From Kaistia algarum (GTDB lineage: Bacteria > Pseudomonadota > Alphaproteobacteria > Rhizobiales > Kaistiaceae): 64,000 nt of DNA. The notes under the pieces are model-generated. The model worked only from the letters and a program-made list of their open reading frames with translations, had not been told where the DNA came from and did not search any database. Shown one piece after another: positions 47,143 to 55,177 of the stretch; the first letter of the stretch is position 1, and every line of letters starts with the position of its first letter. The stretch covers positions 558,001 to 622,000 of the forward strand of contig NZ_JAPKNJ010000002.1 of assembly GCF_026343945.1 (NCBI RefSeq), read 5' to 3'. The position numbers and the translations under genes are program-made.

Positions 47143-48414
47143 ATGACATCGATCCGTATGCTGCGCGCCGCACTTCTCGGCAGCGCCCTCGCCCTCACTG
47201 CGGCGGGCGCCGCCCGCGCCGCCGATTGCGACATCACCGTCGGCCTCGTCATGGAGCTGACCGGCCCGGCCGGCGAATATGGCCAGGCCGGTGCGAAGTC
47301 GGTCGAGATGGCGTTTCGCGACCTGAACGATGCCGGCGGCGTCGCCGGCTGCAAGATCGTCACCGACACGCGCGATTCGCAGAGCCAGGGCACGGTGGCG
47401 GTCGACGTCGCGACGCAGCTGGTTCAGGTAAAGAAGGTGCCGGTGATCATCGGCGGCATCATCTCGTCCGTCTCTATCCCGATCCTGACCTCGGTGACTG
47501 CGCCGGCCAAGATCCCGCAGGTCTCGCCCGCCTCGTCCTCGCCGACGCTGACCAAGCTCGGCCGCGACGGCAAGACCAATGGCGTGTTCTTCCGCACCAT
47601 CACATCCGATGCGCTGCAGGGCATCGCCGCGGCGAAATTCGCGATCGACCAGGGCATCAAGAAGGTCGCGATCATCAATGTGAACAACGACTTCGGCGTC
47701 AACATGGTCAACGAGTTCTCGTCGGCCTACAAGGCGCTCGGCGGCGAGATCACATCGGTCACGCCCTATAACGAGAAGCAGTCGTCCTACCAGTCGGAGG
47801 TCACGGCCGCCCTCGCCTCCTCGCCCGAGGCGCTCTACCTCGTCTCGACGCCGGTGGACGGCGCCACGATCGCCCGCACCTGGATCTCGCAGGGCGGCCC
47901 GCAGAAGTTCCTCCTGAACGACGGCATGAACAGCGCCGAATTCATCAAGAATGTCGGCCCGGAATATCTGAACGACGCTTTCGGCACCTCGTCGGGCACC
48001 GACGCGACGGCCTCGACCGAGTATTTCAACAAGGAATACAAGGCGTTCTCCGGCCTCGATCCGGCCAGCCCCGCCGCCGACCGTTCCTATGACGCGGGCG
48101 CCATCGTCGGCCTCGCCATCGCCGAAGCCGGCAAGGGCGACAGCGCCGCCATCCTCGCCTCGATCCGCAAGGTGCTCGACCCGAACGGCACGGTGATCCA
48201 TGCCGGCAAGGACGAGTTCGCCAAGGCGCTCCAGCTGATCAAGGACGGCAAGCCGATCAAGTATGAAGGCGTGATCGGCCCGGTCACCTTCGACGAAGTC
48301 GGCGACATTACGGGCCCGTTCCGCCTCTGGCGCATCCAGAACGGCGAGGTGACGACGGTCGGCCAGATGTCGACGGCCGATATCGACAAGGTCAAGGCGT
48401 CGATCGCGAAGTAA
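47143..48414 (+). CDS. LivJ-type ABC amino acid/amide-binding protein
   Basis: Periplasmic binding protein of about 423 residues, Peripla_BP_6 type. The signal peptide ends near residue 26 (AARA|ADCDI). The mature start ITVGLVMELTGPAGEYGQAGAKSVEMA is the LivJ/UrtA form, and Ser-rich VSPASSSPTLT marks the ligand site. AGGGAG precedes the ATG. It is on the strand opposite to its four transporter genes, which lie 3 kb away, divergent. The ligand is unknown. Confidence 0.9.
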   Translation: MTSIRMLRAALLGSALALTAAGAARAADCDITVGLVMELTGPAGEYGQAGAKSVEMAFRDLNDAGGVAGCKIVTDTRDSQSQGTVAVDVATQLVQVKKVPVIIGGIISSVSIPILTSVTAPAKIPQVSPASSSPTLTKLGRDGKTNGVFFRTITSDALQGIAAAKFAIDQGIKKVAIINVNNDFGVNMVNEFSSAYKALGGEITSVTPYNEKQSSYQSEVTAALASSPEALYLVSTPVDGATIARTWISQGGPQKFLLNDGMNSAEFIKNVGPEYLNDAFGTSSGTDATASTEYFNKEYKAFSGLDPASPAADRSYDAGAIVGLAIAEAGKGDSAAILASIRKVLDPNGTVIHAGKDEFAKALQLIKDGKPIKYEGVIGPVTFDEVGDITGPFRLWRIQNGEVTTVGQMSTADIDKVKASIAK

Positions 48415-48442
48415 GGCGTCATCGCTTAAGCGGCACGGCCGG

Positions 48443-48557
48443 CCCTCTCTCCCGCGTGAGCGGGGGAGAGTTGGAGAGGGGGGCTTCGTCTCTCCTTTTG
48501 ACCGCCGTTGCACGCGAGCCCCCTCCCCAGCCCTCCCCCGCAAGCGGGAGAGGGAGC
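48443..48557. repeat. Palindromic intergenic repeat element, copy B (variant)
   Basis: Imperfect inverted repeat with outer hairpins CTCTCCCGCGTGAGCGGGGGAGAG-like at the left and CCTCCCCCGCAAGCGGGAGAGG-like at the right, in the gap between binding-protein and fused reductase genes. It differs in core sequence from copies A and C but has the same build. It may also act as a transcription attenuator. Confidence 0.65.
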
Positions 48558-48598
48558 AGAACTCGGCGCTGCTGCGACAGCATCGGCGCACCGATGAA

Positions 48599-50089
48599 TT
48601 GAAAGAACCCGCCTTGACCGTCGTCCCCACCCCGCCCCGCATCGTCGTTCCCGCCGGCTTCGAGCTGCCTCGCATTGCGACCGGGCTCTGGCAGATCGCC
48701 GATATGGAGCGCGACGGGAAGACGGTGGATCAGGATGCGGGCGCCGCGGCGATGCTCGCCTATGCGAAGGCCGGCTTCGATGCCTTCGACATGGCCGACC
48801 ATTATGGCAGCGCCGAGCTGATCACCGGTCGCTTCCTGAAGCTAGCGGCAGCCGAGGGGCTGAAGCCGTTCGTCTCGACCAAATGGTGCCCGAAGCCGGG
48901 GCCGATGACGCGCGACGTGGTGCGCGCCGGCGTGCAGACGAGCCTCGACCGGCTCAGCGTCGACAGCGTCGACCTGATGCAGTTCCATTGGTGGAGCTTC
49001 GAGCATCCGGCCTATCTGGACGCGCTCGCAGAGCTTGAGGAACTGCGCCGCGAGGGCGTCATCCGCCATTTGGGCCTGACCAATTTCAACACCGATCATT
49101 TGCGCCTCGTCGCGAAGAACGGCGTCACCATCGCGACCAACCAGGTCTCGTTCTCGCTTCTCGACCGCCGCGCGGCTGGCGCGCTCAGCGCCTTCTGCCT
49201 GGAGAGCGGCATCCGCCTGCTCGCCTATGGCACGATGGGCGGCGGCTGGCTGTCCGAGCGCTGGCTCGGCGCCGCGGAGCCGCCGGCGGTCGGCGACTGG
49301 AGCAAGATGAAATATCGCCGCTTCATCGACACCATCGGCGGCTGGGACGCGTTGCAGGCCATCCTCGGCGCCGCCGCGGGAATCGCACGCAAGCACGGCG
49401 TTTCCGTCTCCAATGTCGCGACGCGCTGGGTGCTCGATCATCCCGCGGTGGCCGCCGTCATCATCGGCGCCCGGCTCGGCGAGCGCGAGCATCGCGCCGA
49501 CAATCTGAAGGCCTTCGGCTTCGCCTTCGACGAGGCCGACCGCGCGGCCCTCGATGCCGCCTTCGCGCAGTCGCAGCCGGTTCCCGGCGATTGCGGCGAC
49601 GAATACCGCAAGCCGCCCTTCCTGACGGCGTCGGGCGATCTCAGCCATCACCTCGCGACGCTGCCGCAGATCTATTCCGCCGAGCCGGTTCCGGGCCGCC
49701 CGGGGCGCCTTCGCGTCGACTCGGGGAGCATCTGGGAGCCGATCGCCGGCTATTCCCGCGCCGTGCGGATCGGGGACCGCATCCTCGTCAGCGGCACGAC
49801 GGCGACCCACACCGACGGTTCTGTCGTCTGCGAGGGCGACGTTGCAGGCCAGACGACCTACATCCTCGACAAGATCGCCGCGAGCACCGCGGCGCTCGGC
49901 GGCAGCCTCGAAGACGTCATCCGCACGCGCGTCTATCTGAAGGACGCGAACCAGTGGGAGCCGGCCTCGCGCGTCCATGGCCGGTATTTCGGCGCGATCC
50001 GGCCGGCCAACACGCTGCTGGAGGTTGGTACGCTGGTCGGGCCATACGAGGTGGAGATCGAGGCCGAAGCGGTGGTCGATCCGGCCTGA
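48599..50089 (+). CDS. Aldo/keto reductase fused to Rid-family (YjgF/YER057c/UK114) domain
   Basis: Two-domain protein of about 496 residues. Residues 20-330 are an aldo/keto reductase with Asp and Tyr (FDMADHYGS), Lys (VSTKWCP) and His (MQFHWW). Residues 370-495 are a Rid domain (YSRAVRIGDRILVSGTTAT, YILDKIAASTAALGGSLEDVIRTRVYL, PANTLLEVGTL, EVEIEAEAV). RidA-type imine deaminases have Arg in the PAR(S/T) motif; here it is Asn (PANT), as in subgroups lacking deaminase activity. The start is uncertain (TTG at 48599 or 48614). It follows LivJ after a repeat element. Confidence 0.87.
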   Translation: MKEPALTVVPTPPRIVVPAGFELPRIATGLWQIADMERDGKTVDQDAGAAAMLAYAKAGFDAFDMADHYGSAELITGRFLKLAAAEGLKPFVSTKWCPKPGPMTRDVVRAGVQTSLDRLSVDSVDLMQFHWWSFEHPAYLDALAELEELRREGVIRHLGLTNFNTDHLRLVAKNGVTIATNQVSFSLLDRRAAGALSAFCLESGIRLLAYGTMGGGWLSERWLGAAEPPAVGDWSKMKYRRFIDTIGGWDALQAILGAAAGIARKHGVSVSNVATRWVLDHPAVAAVIIGARLGEREHRADNLKAFGFAFDEADRAALDAAFAQSQPVPGDCGDEYRKPPFLTASGDLSHHLATLPQIYSAEPVPGRPGRLRVDSGSIWEPIAGYSRAVRIGDRILVSGTTATHTDGSVVCEGDVAGQTTYILDKIAASTAALGGSLEDVIRTRVYLKDANQWEPASRVHGRYFGAIRPANTLLEVGTLVGPYEVEIEAEAVVDPA

Positions 50090-50151
50090 GGCGGAGGCGG
50101 GAGGATTCGCACAAGGCGACGCAGCCCTATCGTTCCACTCCGAGCGCCTTC

Positions 50152-50340
50152 TTTCACCTCTCCCTGAGGGAGAGGTCGGACCGCAGGTCCGGGTGAGGGT
50201 TTACGGCCTCTCCGGACGAGACCCGAAAAAGACCGTTCCGTACGGTCCGTAAACCCTCTCCCTTCCGGCCTAAGCCTCTCGGTCGCTGCGCGCCCTGCGA
50301 CGCCAAGGCCGAAAGCCCTCTCCCTCAGGGAGAGGGGAAG
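50152..50340. repeat. Palindromic intergenic repeat element, copy C
   Basis: A 189-base element between convergent genes with hairpins CTCTCCCTGAGGGAGAGG-type at both ends and TTTACGG/CCGTAAA arms near the centre. It shares GAGGGTTTACGG with copy A at 45098-45226. Located in the only large gap between two convergent stops, it may double as a terminator. Confidence 0.75.
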
Positions 50341-50378
50341 AAACGGCTTCCTTCCCGCTCGGACCGGCACAAGCCCCC

Positions 50379-51428
50379 TCACCCCACAACTTCGTCCCGA
50401 TGCTCGCGGTCCGAGACCTGCGCCAGGTCCAGGACCTTCTGGATGTTCGCGGCGCGGCGGAAGGATGGCTCCTGCGTCTTCCCGGCACGCACCGCCGCGG
50501 CGAAGCGCTGGTAGTTCGTCTCCACCGGCTCGAACGGCACGTCGCGATAGGTGGCCGTGTCGAGGTCCGGTCCGAGACAGGCGCGCAGCGTCGAAACGCC
50601 GGTGTCATAGACCACTTCGATCGTGCCCTTCTCGCCATAGATGCGGAGCCGGAGCTGGTCGAGCTGTCCGGCGGCGCTCCGGGTCGCCTGGATCGTGCCG
50701 ATGGCGCCGTTGGAGAAGTCGACATTCATGGTGAAGCTGTCATTGGCGTCGAGGTCATATTCGCCGATGCGGTTGTCCGGCGGCGATTTGTCGAAGGTCT
50801 TCAGCCGCGCAAAGACATGGGCGATGTCGAGACCGGCGCCATAGGACGTGAAGTCGACGATATGGATGCCGATGTCGCCCAGCGCGCCGTTGGAGCCGTG
50901 CTTCTTCGATAGCCGCCAGAGCCATTTGCTCTCGCTCTTCCAGTCGCCCCAGGCCTTGCCGACGAGCCAGCTCTGCAGATGCGTCGCCTCGACATGGCGC
51001 ACCGCGCCGATATCGCCGGCAAGCACCATCTGACGGCCCTTCTGGATGGCGCCGGAATTGCGGTAGGTGAGATTGACCATCCCGATCTTGCCGGATGTCT
51101 CGATCGCCTCGGTCATCTCCATTGCGAGTGCCGCATCGGTGGCGAGCGGCTTCTCGCAGAAGACATGCTTGCCGGCCGCGATCGCCTGCATGGTCGTGGG
51201 ATGGTGCATCCGGTCCGGGGTGACATTCGCCACGGCGTCGAAATCGCCCCAGGCCAGCGCCTCGTCCATCGAGCCGAATTGCCGGACGATGCCATGCTCG
51301 GCACAGAACGCCGCCAGCCGCTCGGGTACGACATCGACGCCGCCCACGACCTCCACACCCTCAATGGCAGAGAAATTCCGGGCATGCTGGTTGGCCATGC
51401 CGCCCGTTCCCAGAATCAGAAGTCGCAT
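50379..51428 (-). CDS. Gfo/Idh/MocA family oxidoreductase
   Basis: NAD(P)-dependent dehydrogenase of about 349 residues. The Rossmann motif is LLILGTGGMANQHA (GxGxxG at about residues 7-12), with CEKPLATD near residue 96 (EKP) and DIGIHIVDF near 180, the active-site Asp-His. The start at 51428 has AAGGAGG six bases upstream. It is divergent from the mannoside operon and shares a 395-base promoter region with it. It probably oxidises a sugar linked to that operon. The earlier Gfo/Idh gene at 2686 is a distant relative, not a duplicate. Confidence 0.9.
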   Translation of the reverse strand: MRLLILGTGGMANQHARNFSAIEGVEVVGGVDVVPERLAAFCAEHGIVRQFGSMDEALAWGDFDAVANVTPDRMHHPTTMQAIAAGKHVFCEKPLATDAALAMEMTEAIETSGKIGMVNLTYRNSGAIQKGRQMVLAGDIGAVRHVEATHLQSWLVGKAWGDWKSESKWLWRLSKKHGSNGALGDIGIHIVDFTSYGAGLDIAHVFARLKTFDKSPPDNRIGEYDLDANDSFTMNVDFSNGAIGTIQATRSAAGQLDQLRLRIYGEKGTIEVVYDTGVSTLRACLGPDLDTATYRDVPFEPVETNYQRFAAAVRAGKTQEPSFRRAANIQKVLDLAQVSDREHRDEVVG

Positions 51429-51823
51429 TTCGTTTCCTCCTTCGTCGCTGTTCCGATTCCGGAACGTTTGTGAATTCGCGTCTCCCGGGCATTGCCCAAA
51501 GAATATTCCTGCGCCGCCGGGAGCCCCGAAAAGCTGACATGCGGCCATCGCGCAGAGCATCGGACTTGCCCACGCTCCCCAGGCTTTTCGCCCTTCGCGC
51601 TGCCATTTCCGGCGCGCCGACAACGGGCTCAGCCCCTCCTTTGGCGACCTTTCCCCCGGCCTGCGGCACGCTCCTCTCCCGTTTGGGATAGCGCATCATT
51701 GCCCGTTGCCGAAACAAAAACAAAGTGATTTACTCGGAAACAAGCGCCGCAAAAGACAGGCGTGCAGGGTCCGGCGCAACGTCGGATCCGAGGGTGGAAA
51801 ATCGATCCAGGGAGTTCCAAGAC
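51429..51823. promoter_or_regulatory. Divergent promoter region with palindromic operator candidate
   Basis: This 395-base gap holds the promoters of the dehydrogenase and the mannoside operon. GTTCCG-attc-CGGAAC at 51450-51465 is a perfect dyad 21 bases from the dehydrogenase start, and could be an operator. The AT-rich stretch near 51710-51750 (AAACAAAAACAAAGTGATTTA) may hold the operon promoter. No gene is seen. Confidence 0.45.
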
Positions 51824-53125
51824 ATGAAGAGATCCTTCCGTGTCGCCTTGTTGGCGACCGCAGCGACCGCGTTCCTCGCGGGCGCGGCGTTTGCCGACGA
51901 CCTCGTCACCAAGGACCGCGTCGGACCGGCGGATGCGCCCAAAACGCTGACATTGCGCATTACGGGCGATGGCCCCTACAGCAACGAGCAGGCGTGGGCC
52001 GACGGTTACACGAAACTCTATTCCGACTTCATCCAGCGGCACCCCGGCTGGCAGATCAAGATGGAGTCGATGTCGCAGAACATCGGCCAGGAACAGGCGC
52101 GCATGCTCGAGCAGGCGAAGTCCGGCAACGGCCCGGATTGCGGCTCGGTCGATTCGTTCCAGCTCGCCCTGTTCATGAACGCCAAGGTGCTGCAGCCGCT
52201 GAACGACTATTTCACCAAGGAAGAAATCGCCGATCTGTTCCCCTTCGTGCGCGACGGGATCACGGGACCTGACGGCAATATCTACGCCTGGTGGTGGGAT
52301 ACCGATCTGCGCGTGCTTTACCGCAACAAGGAGATCGTGGCGGACGCGCCGAACACCTGGGACGAGTTGAAGGCCGCCGCGCTCGCCTCGAAGGAAAAGG
52401 GCATGGAAGGCCTGCTCGTCAATGGCGGACGCTGGGAAGGCACGACCTTCGACTGGCTTGCGAATTTCTGGGCGCAGGGTGGCGAACTGGTCGATGCGAG
52501 CGGCAAGCCGATCTTTGCCGAAGGCGAGAACCGGACCAAATTCCTGAAGGCCGTCAATTACTTCAAGGATCTGGTCGATTCGGGCGCGGCGCCGAAGCGC
52601 ATCGCCACGATCGTCAATTATGACGATTTCAACGCCGCCGCCGCAGCCGGCACGACCGCCCTCTTCATCGGCGGCAACTGGCAGCTCGGCCAGCTGAAGA
52701 GCGCGCTGGAGCCGGAAGAATTCGCCAAGTGGACCTTCTCGCCGATCCCCGGTCCGACGGCGGATCAGAAGTCGACGGGCACGGGCGGCTGGACCTTCGC
52801 GGCCTTCAGCAAGGATCCGGAGAAGATCGCGATGTGCGCCGCGGTCATCAAGGAAATCTACTCCGGCGAGGGAAATGCACTGCAGCAGCAGCTCCCGACC
52901 TCCAAGGCCCAGTTCGCCAAGTTCGACGTGTTCAAGTCGGAAGCGAACCAGGCTTTCGCTGCCGCGCTGGTGAACGGCCGTGCCCGCCCCGGCGTGCCGA
53001 TCTATCCGGAGATCTCGAACCAGATCCAGGTGATGATGGGCGACGTGCTCGCCGGCACCAAGACGCCGGAAGCGGCGCTGGATGCCGCCAACGCCGCCGT
53101 CCAGGCCGCTTACGCCCGGCTCTGA
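51824..53125 (+). CDS. Family 1 ABC sugar-binding protein
   Basis: Periplasmic binding protein of about 433 residues, SBP_bac_1 (maltose-binding type). The signal peptide (residues 1-25) ends at AFA|DD. The middle carries YAWWWDTDLRVLYRNKEIV, usual for this family, and a Trp-rich segment near residues 145-150. AGGGAG precedes the ATG. It heads an operon with two MalF/MalG-type permeases and a GH38 alpha-mannosidase, so a mannose-containing oligosaccharide is the likely ligand. Confidence 0.9.
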   Translation: MKRSFRVALLATAATAFLAGAAFADDLVTKDRVGPADAPKTLTLRITGDGPYSNEQAWADGYTKLYSDFIQRHPGWQIKMESMSQNIGQEQARMLEQAKSGNGPDCGSVDSFQLALFMNAKVLQPLNDYFTKEEIADLFPFVRDGITGPDGNIYAWWWDTDLRVLYRNKEIVADAPNTWDELKAAALASKEKGMEGLLVNGGRWEGTTFDWLANFWAQGGELVDASGKPIFAEGENRTKFLKAVNYFKDLVDSGAAPKRIATIVNYDDFNAAAAAGTTALFIGGNWQLGQLKSALEPEEFAKWTFSPIPGPTADQKSTGTGGWTFAAFSKDPEKIAMCAAVIKEIYSGEGNALQQQLPTSKAQFAKFDVFKSEANQAFAAALVNGRARPGVPIYPEISNQIQVMMGDVLAGTKTPEAALDAANAAVQAAYARL

Positions 53126-53143
53126 GGCAGACCCGACGACAAG

Positions 53144-53169
53144 TCTCGGCGGGTTCGCGCCCGCCGGGA
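53144..53169 (+). terminator. Intercistronic stem-loop after sugar-binding protein
   Basis: A 10-bp stem with one G-U pair (53144-53153 with 53160-53169; core CGGCGGG/CCCGCCG) and a 6-base loop, in the gap between binding-protein and permease genes. No T-run follows, so read-through to the permeases is expected. Confidence 0.55.
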
Positions 53170-53286
53170 CTTCCATCCCGGACCTTGGCACGCCTATGAC
53201 GGGCCGAAGTTCCGCAGGTCTCGCCCGTGGGATAGCGCGGTTTGCGCCCCGCCCCGGCTGCATTGTTGCGTCACGAAAGGACAGGC

Positions 53287-54228
53287 ATGTCCGTAGTTCA
53301 GCCGGCTATCGGGATCGAGCGATCCGGCGCCGCCCGTTCGAGCCTTCGCCTCCGGATCGAGAACAATCCGTTCTCATGGCTCGTGCCGGTCGCCCTCATG
53401 CTCGGCGTCTTCTACCTCTATCCGATCATCGACGTCTTCCGGCTCGCCTTCACCAACGCGACCCTGCTGGGGCGCGACGAGATCTACACGACCGCCACCT
53501 TCAAGGCGCTGCTCGGCAGCCCCGAGCTTCCCGACATCCTGATGACTACTCTGGTCTTCGTCGCGGCCAGCGTGATCGGCCAGCAGCTGTTCGGCCTCGG
53601 CATCGCCGTCCTGGTCATGCGCGGCGAGCGGCGCAAGTTGAAGGGCATGACGGCGCTGCGCACCATCGTGCTGATCGCCTGGGTCATTCCGGGCATCGCC
53701 AACGGCCTGATCTGGCAGATGCTGTTCAGCGAAGCGCCTTTCGGCGCGATCAACAGCGTCTTGCGCATGATGAGCATCGCGCCGGTCGCCTGGCTGTCGG
53801 ATCCAACCAACGCGATGATTTCGGCCGTCATTTCCAATGTCTGGCGCGGCACGGCCTTCTCGATGATCGTCTTCTATGCGGCTCTGAAGGCGATCGACGC
53901 GACGCTCTACGAAGCGGCGAGCGTCGACGGCGCTTCAAGCTGGCAGCGCTTTCGCCACATCACCCTGCCGCAGATGCGCCCCGCCATCCTGGTGAATTCG
54001 ATCCTCATCACCATCCAGACGCTGAACACCTTCGACGCGATCATTTCGCTGACCGGCGGCGGCCCCGGACGGGCTACGGAAGTGCTGTCGCTCTTCACCT
54101 TCAACGCCGTGTTCCGCAATTACGACCTGGCCGGCGGCAGCGTGCTCTCCGTCCTGATGCTCGTGATCAGCCTGGTGCTGGCGCTTGGCTATGCGTCGAT
54201 GCTGCCACGCCGGGAGGCATCCGAATGA
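53287..54228 (+). CDS. MalF-type ABC sugar permease
   Basis: Inner-membrane permease of about 313 residues, six predicted membrane segments. The EAA loop reads YEAASVDGASSWQRFRHITLPQMRP near residue 215, typical of carbohydrate permeases. AAAGGA precedes the ATG at 53287; an ATG at 53242 adds unrelated residues. Its stop overlaps the next start by four bases (ATGA). Confidence 0.9.
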   Translation: MSVVQPAIGIERSGAARSSLRLRIENNPFSWLVPVALMLGVFYLYPIIDVFRLAFTNATLLGRDEIYTTATFKALLGSPELPDILMTTLVFVAASVIGQQLFGLGIAVLVMRGERRKLKGMTALRTIVLIAWVIPGIANGLIWQMLFSEAPFGAINSVLRMMSIAPVAWLSDPTNAMISAVISNVWRGTAFSMIVFYAALKAIDATLYEAASVDGASSWQRFRHITLPQMRPAILVNSILITIQTLNTFDAIISLTGGGPGRATEVLSLFTFNAVFRNYDLAGGSVLSVLMLVISLVLALGYASMLPRREASE

Positions 54229-55067
54229 CCGAGGAAACCCGCGAAAAGCTCTGGGACTACGCCACCTATCTTATGGCAATCCTGATCGCCCTGTTCTTCC
54301 TGACGCCCCTGTTCTGGCTGCTGTCGCTGTCGCTGCGCGCCAAGCAGGAAATGTTCCTGGGGGCGAGCCGCTTCATTCCCAAGCACGCCACGATCGCCAA
54401 CTATTTGAAGATTCTGAGCGATCCGACCTTCGTGCGCTATCTCTGGAATGGACTTGAACTCTCCGCGATTGGCGCCCTGGGCTGCCTCCTTGTCTCCGCG
54501 CCTGCCGCCTATGCCTTCTCGCGATTCTGGTTCACCGGCAAATCGGCCCTAATGATGACGATCCTCGCCTTCCAGATGGTGTCGCCGCTGGTCATCCTGG
54601 TGCCGCTCTACCGCTATATGAGCTGGCTCGGACTGCTCGACAGCCATTTCGGCGTGTCGATGGTCTATATCGCCATCAGCCTGCCGATGTGCGTCTGGCT
54701 GGTGAAGAGCGCCATCGACAACATCCCGAAATCGCTCGAAGAGGCGGCATCGATCGACGGCTGCAGCCGCTTCGGCATCTTCTGGCGGATCACCCTCCCC
54801 CTCGCCGCCCCCGGCCTCGCCTCGGCCTTCATCCTGATCCTGATCCTGAACTGGTCGCAGTTCCTGGTGCCCTTCCTCCTGATCACCACGGATTCGAAAC
54901 TGCCGATCTCGGTCGCCATCTTCAATTTCGCCGGATCCTCGAATGCCTCCTCGACGCAGGTGCTCGCCGCCGCCTGCCTAGTAGCCGTCGTTCCGGCCAT
55001 CATCGCCTTCCTGCTGCTGCAACGCATGATTGTCGGCGCCCTGACCGCCGGCGCCGTGAAGGGGTGA
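54225..55067 (+). CDS. MalG-type ABC sugar permease
   Basis: Permease of about 280 residues with six membrane segments. The EAA loop is EEAASIDGCSRFGIFWRITLPLAAPG. The N-terminal LFFLTPLFWLLSLSLRAKQEM is the usual MalG start. Coupled to MalF by ATGA. No ATP-binding protein is encoded in the operon, so it must share an ATPase encoded elsewhere. Confidence 0.9.
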   Translation: MTEETREKLWDYATYLMAILIALFFLTPLFWLLSLSLRAKQEMFLGASRFIPKHATIANYLKILSDPTFVRYLWNGLELSAIGALGCLLVSAPAAYAFSRFWFTGKSALMMTILAFQMVSPLVILVPLYRYMSWLGLLDSHFGVSMVYIAISLPMCVWLVKSAIDNIPKSLEEAASIDGCSRFGIFWRITLPLAAPGLASAFILILILNWSQFLVPFLLITTDSKLPISVAIFNFAGSSNASSTQVLAAACLVAVVPAIIAFLLLQRMIVGALTAGAVKG

Positions 55068-55177
55068 CCGCACTCGGATAGTTCCCAAGACGAGCCTCAT
55101 CGAAAGAAGCCCTCATCAGCCTCCGGACCTCCCTTCGGACGGCGACCAACGAAACTGATCTACGGAGCATGATTCCA

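Noticed and set aside
45098..50340. Palindromic repeats as a CRISPR array.
   Set aside because: Copies are few, far apart, self-complementary and not separated by regular spacers.
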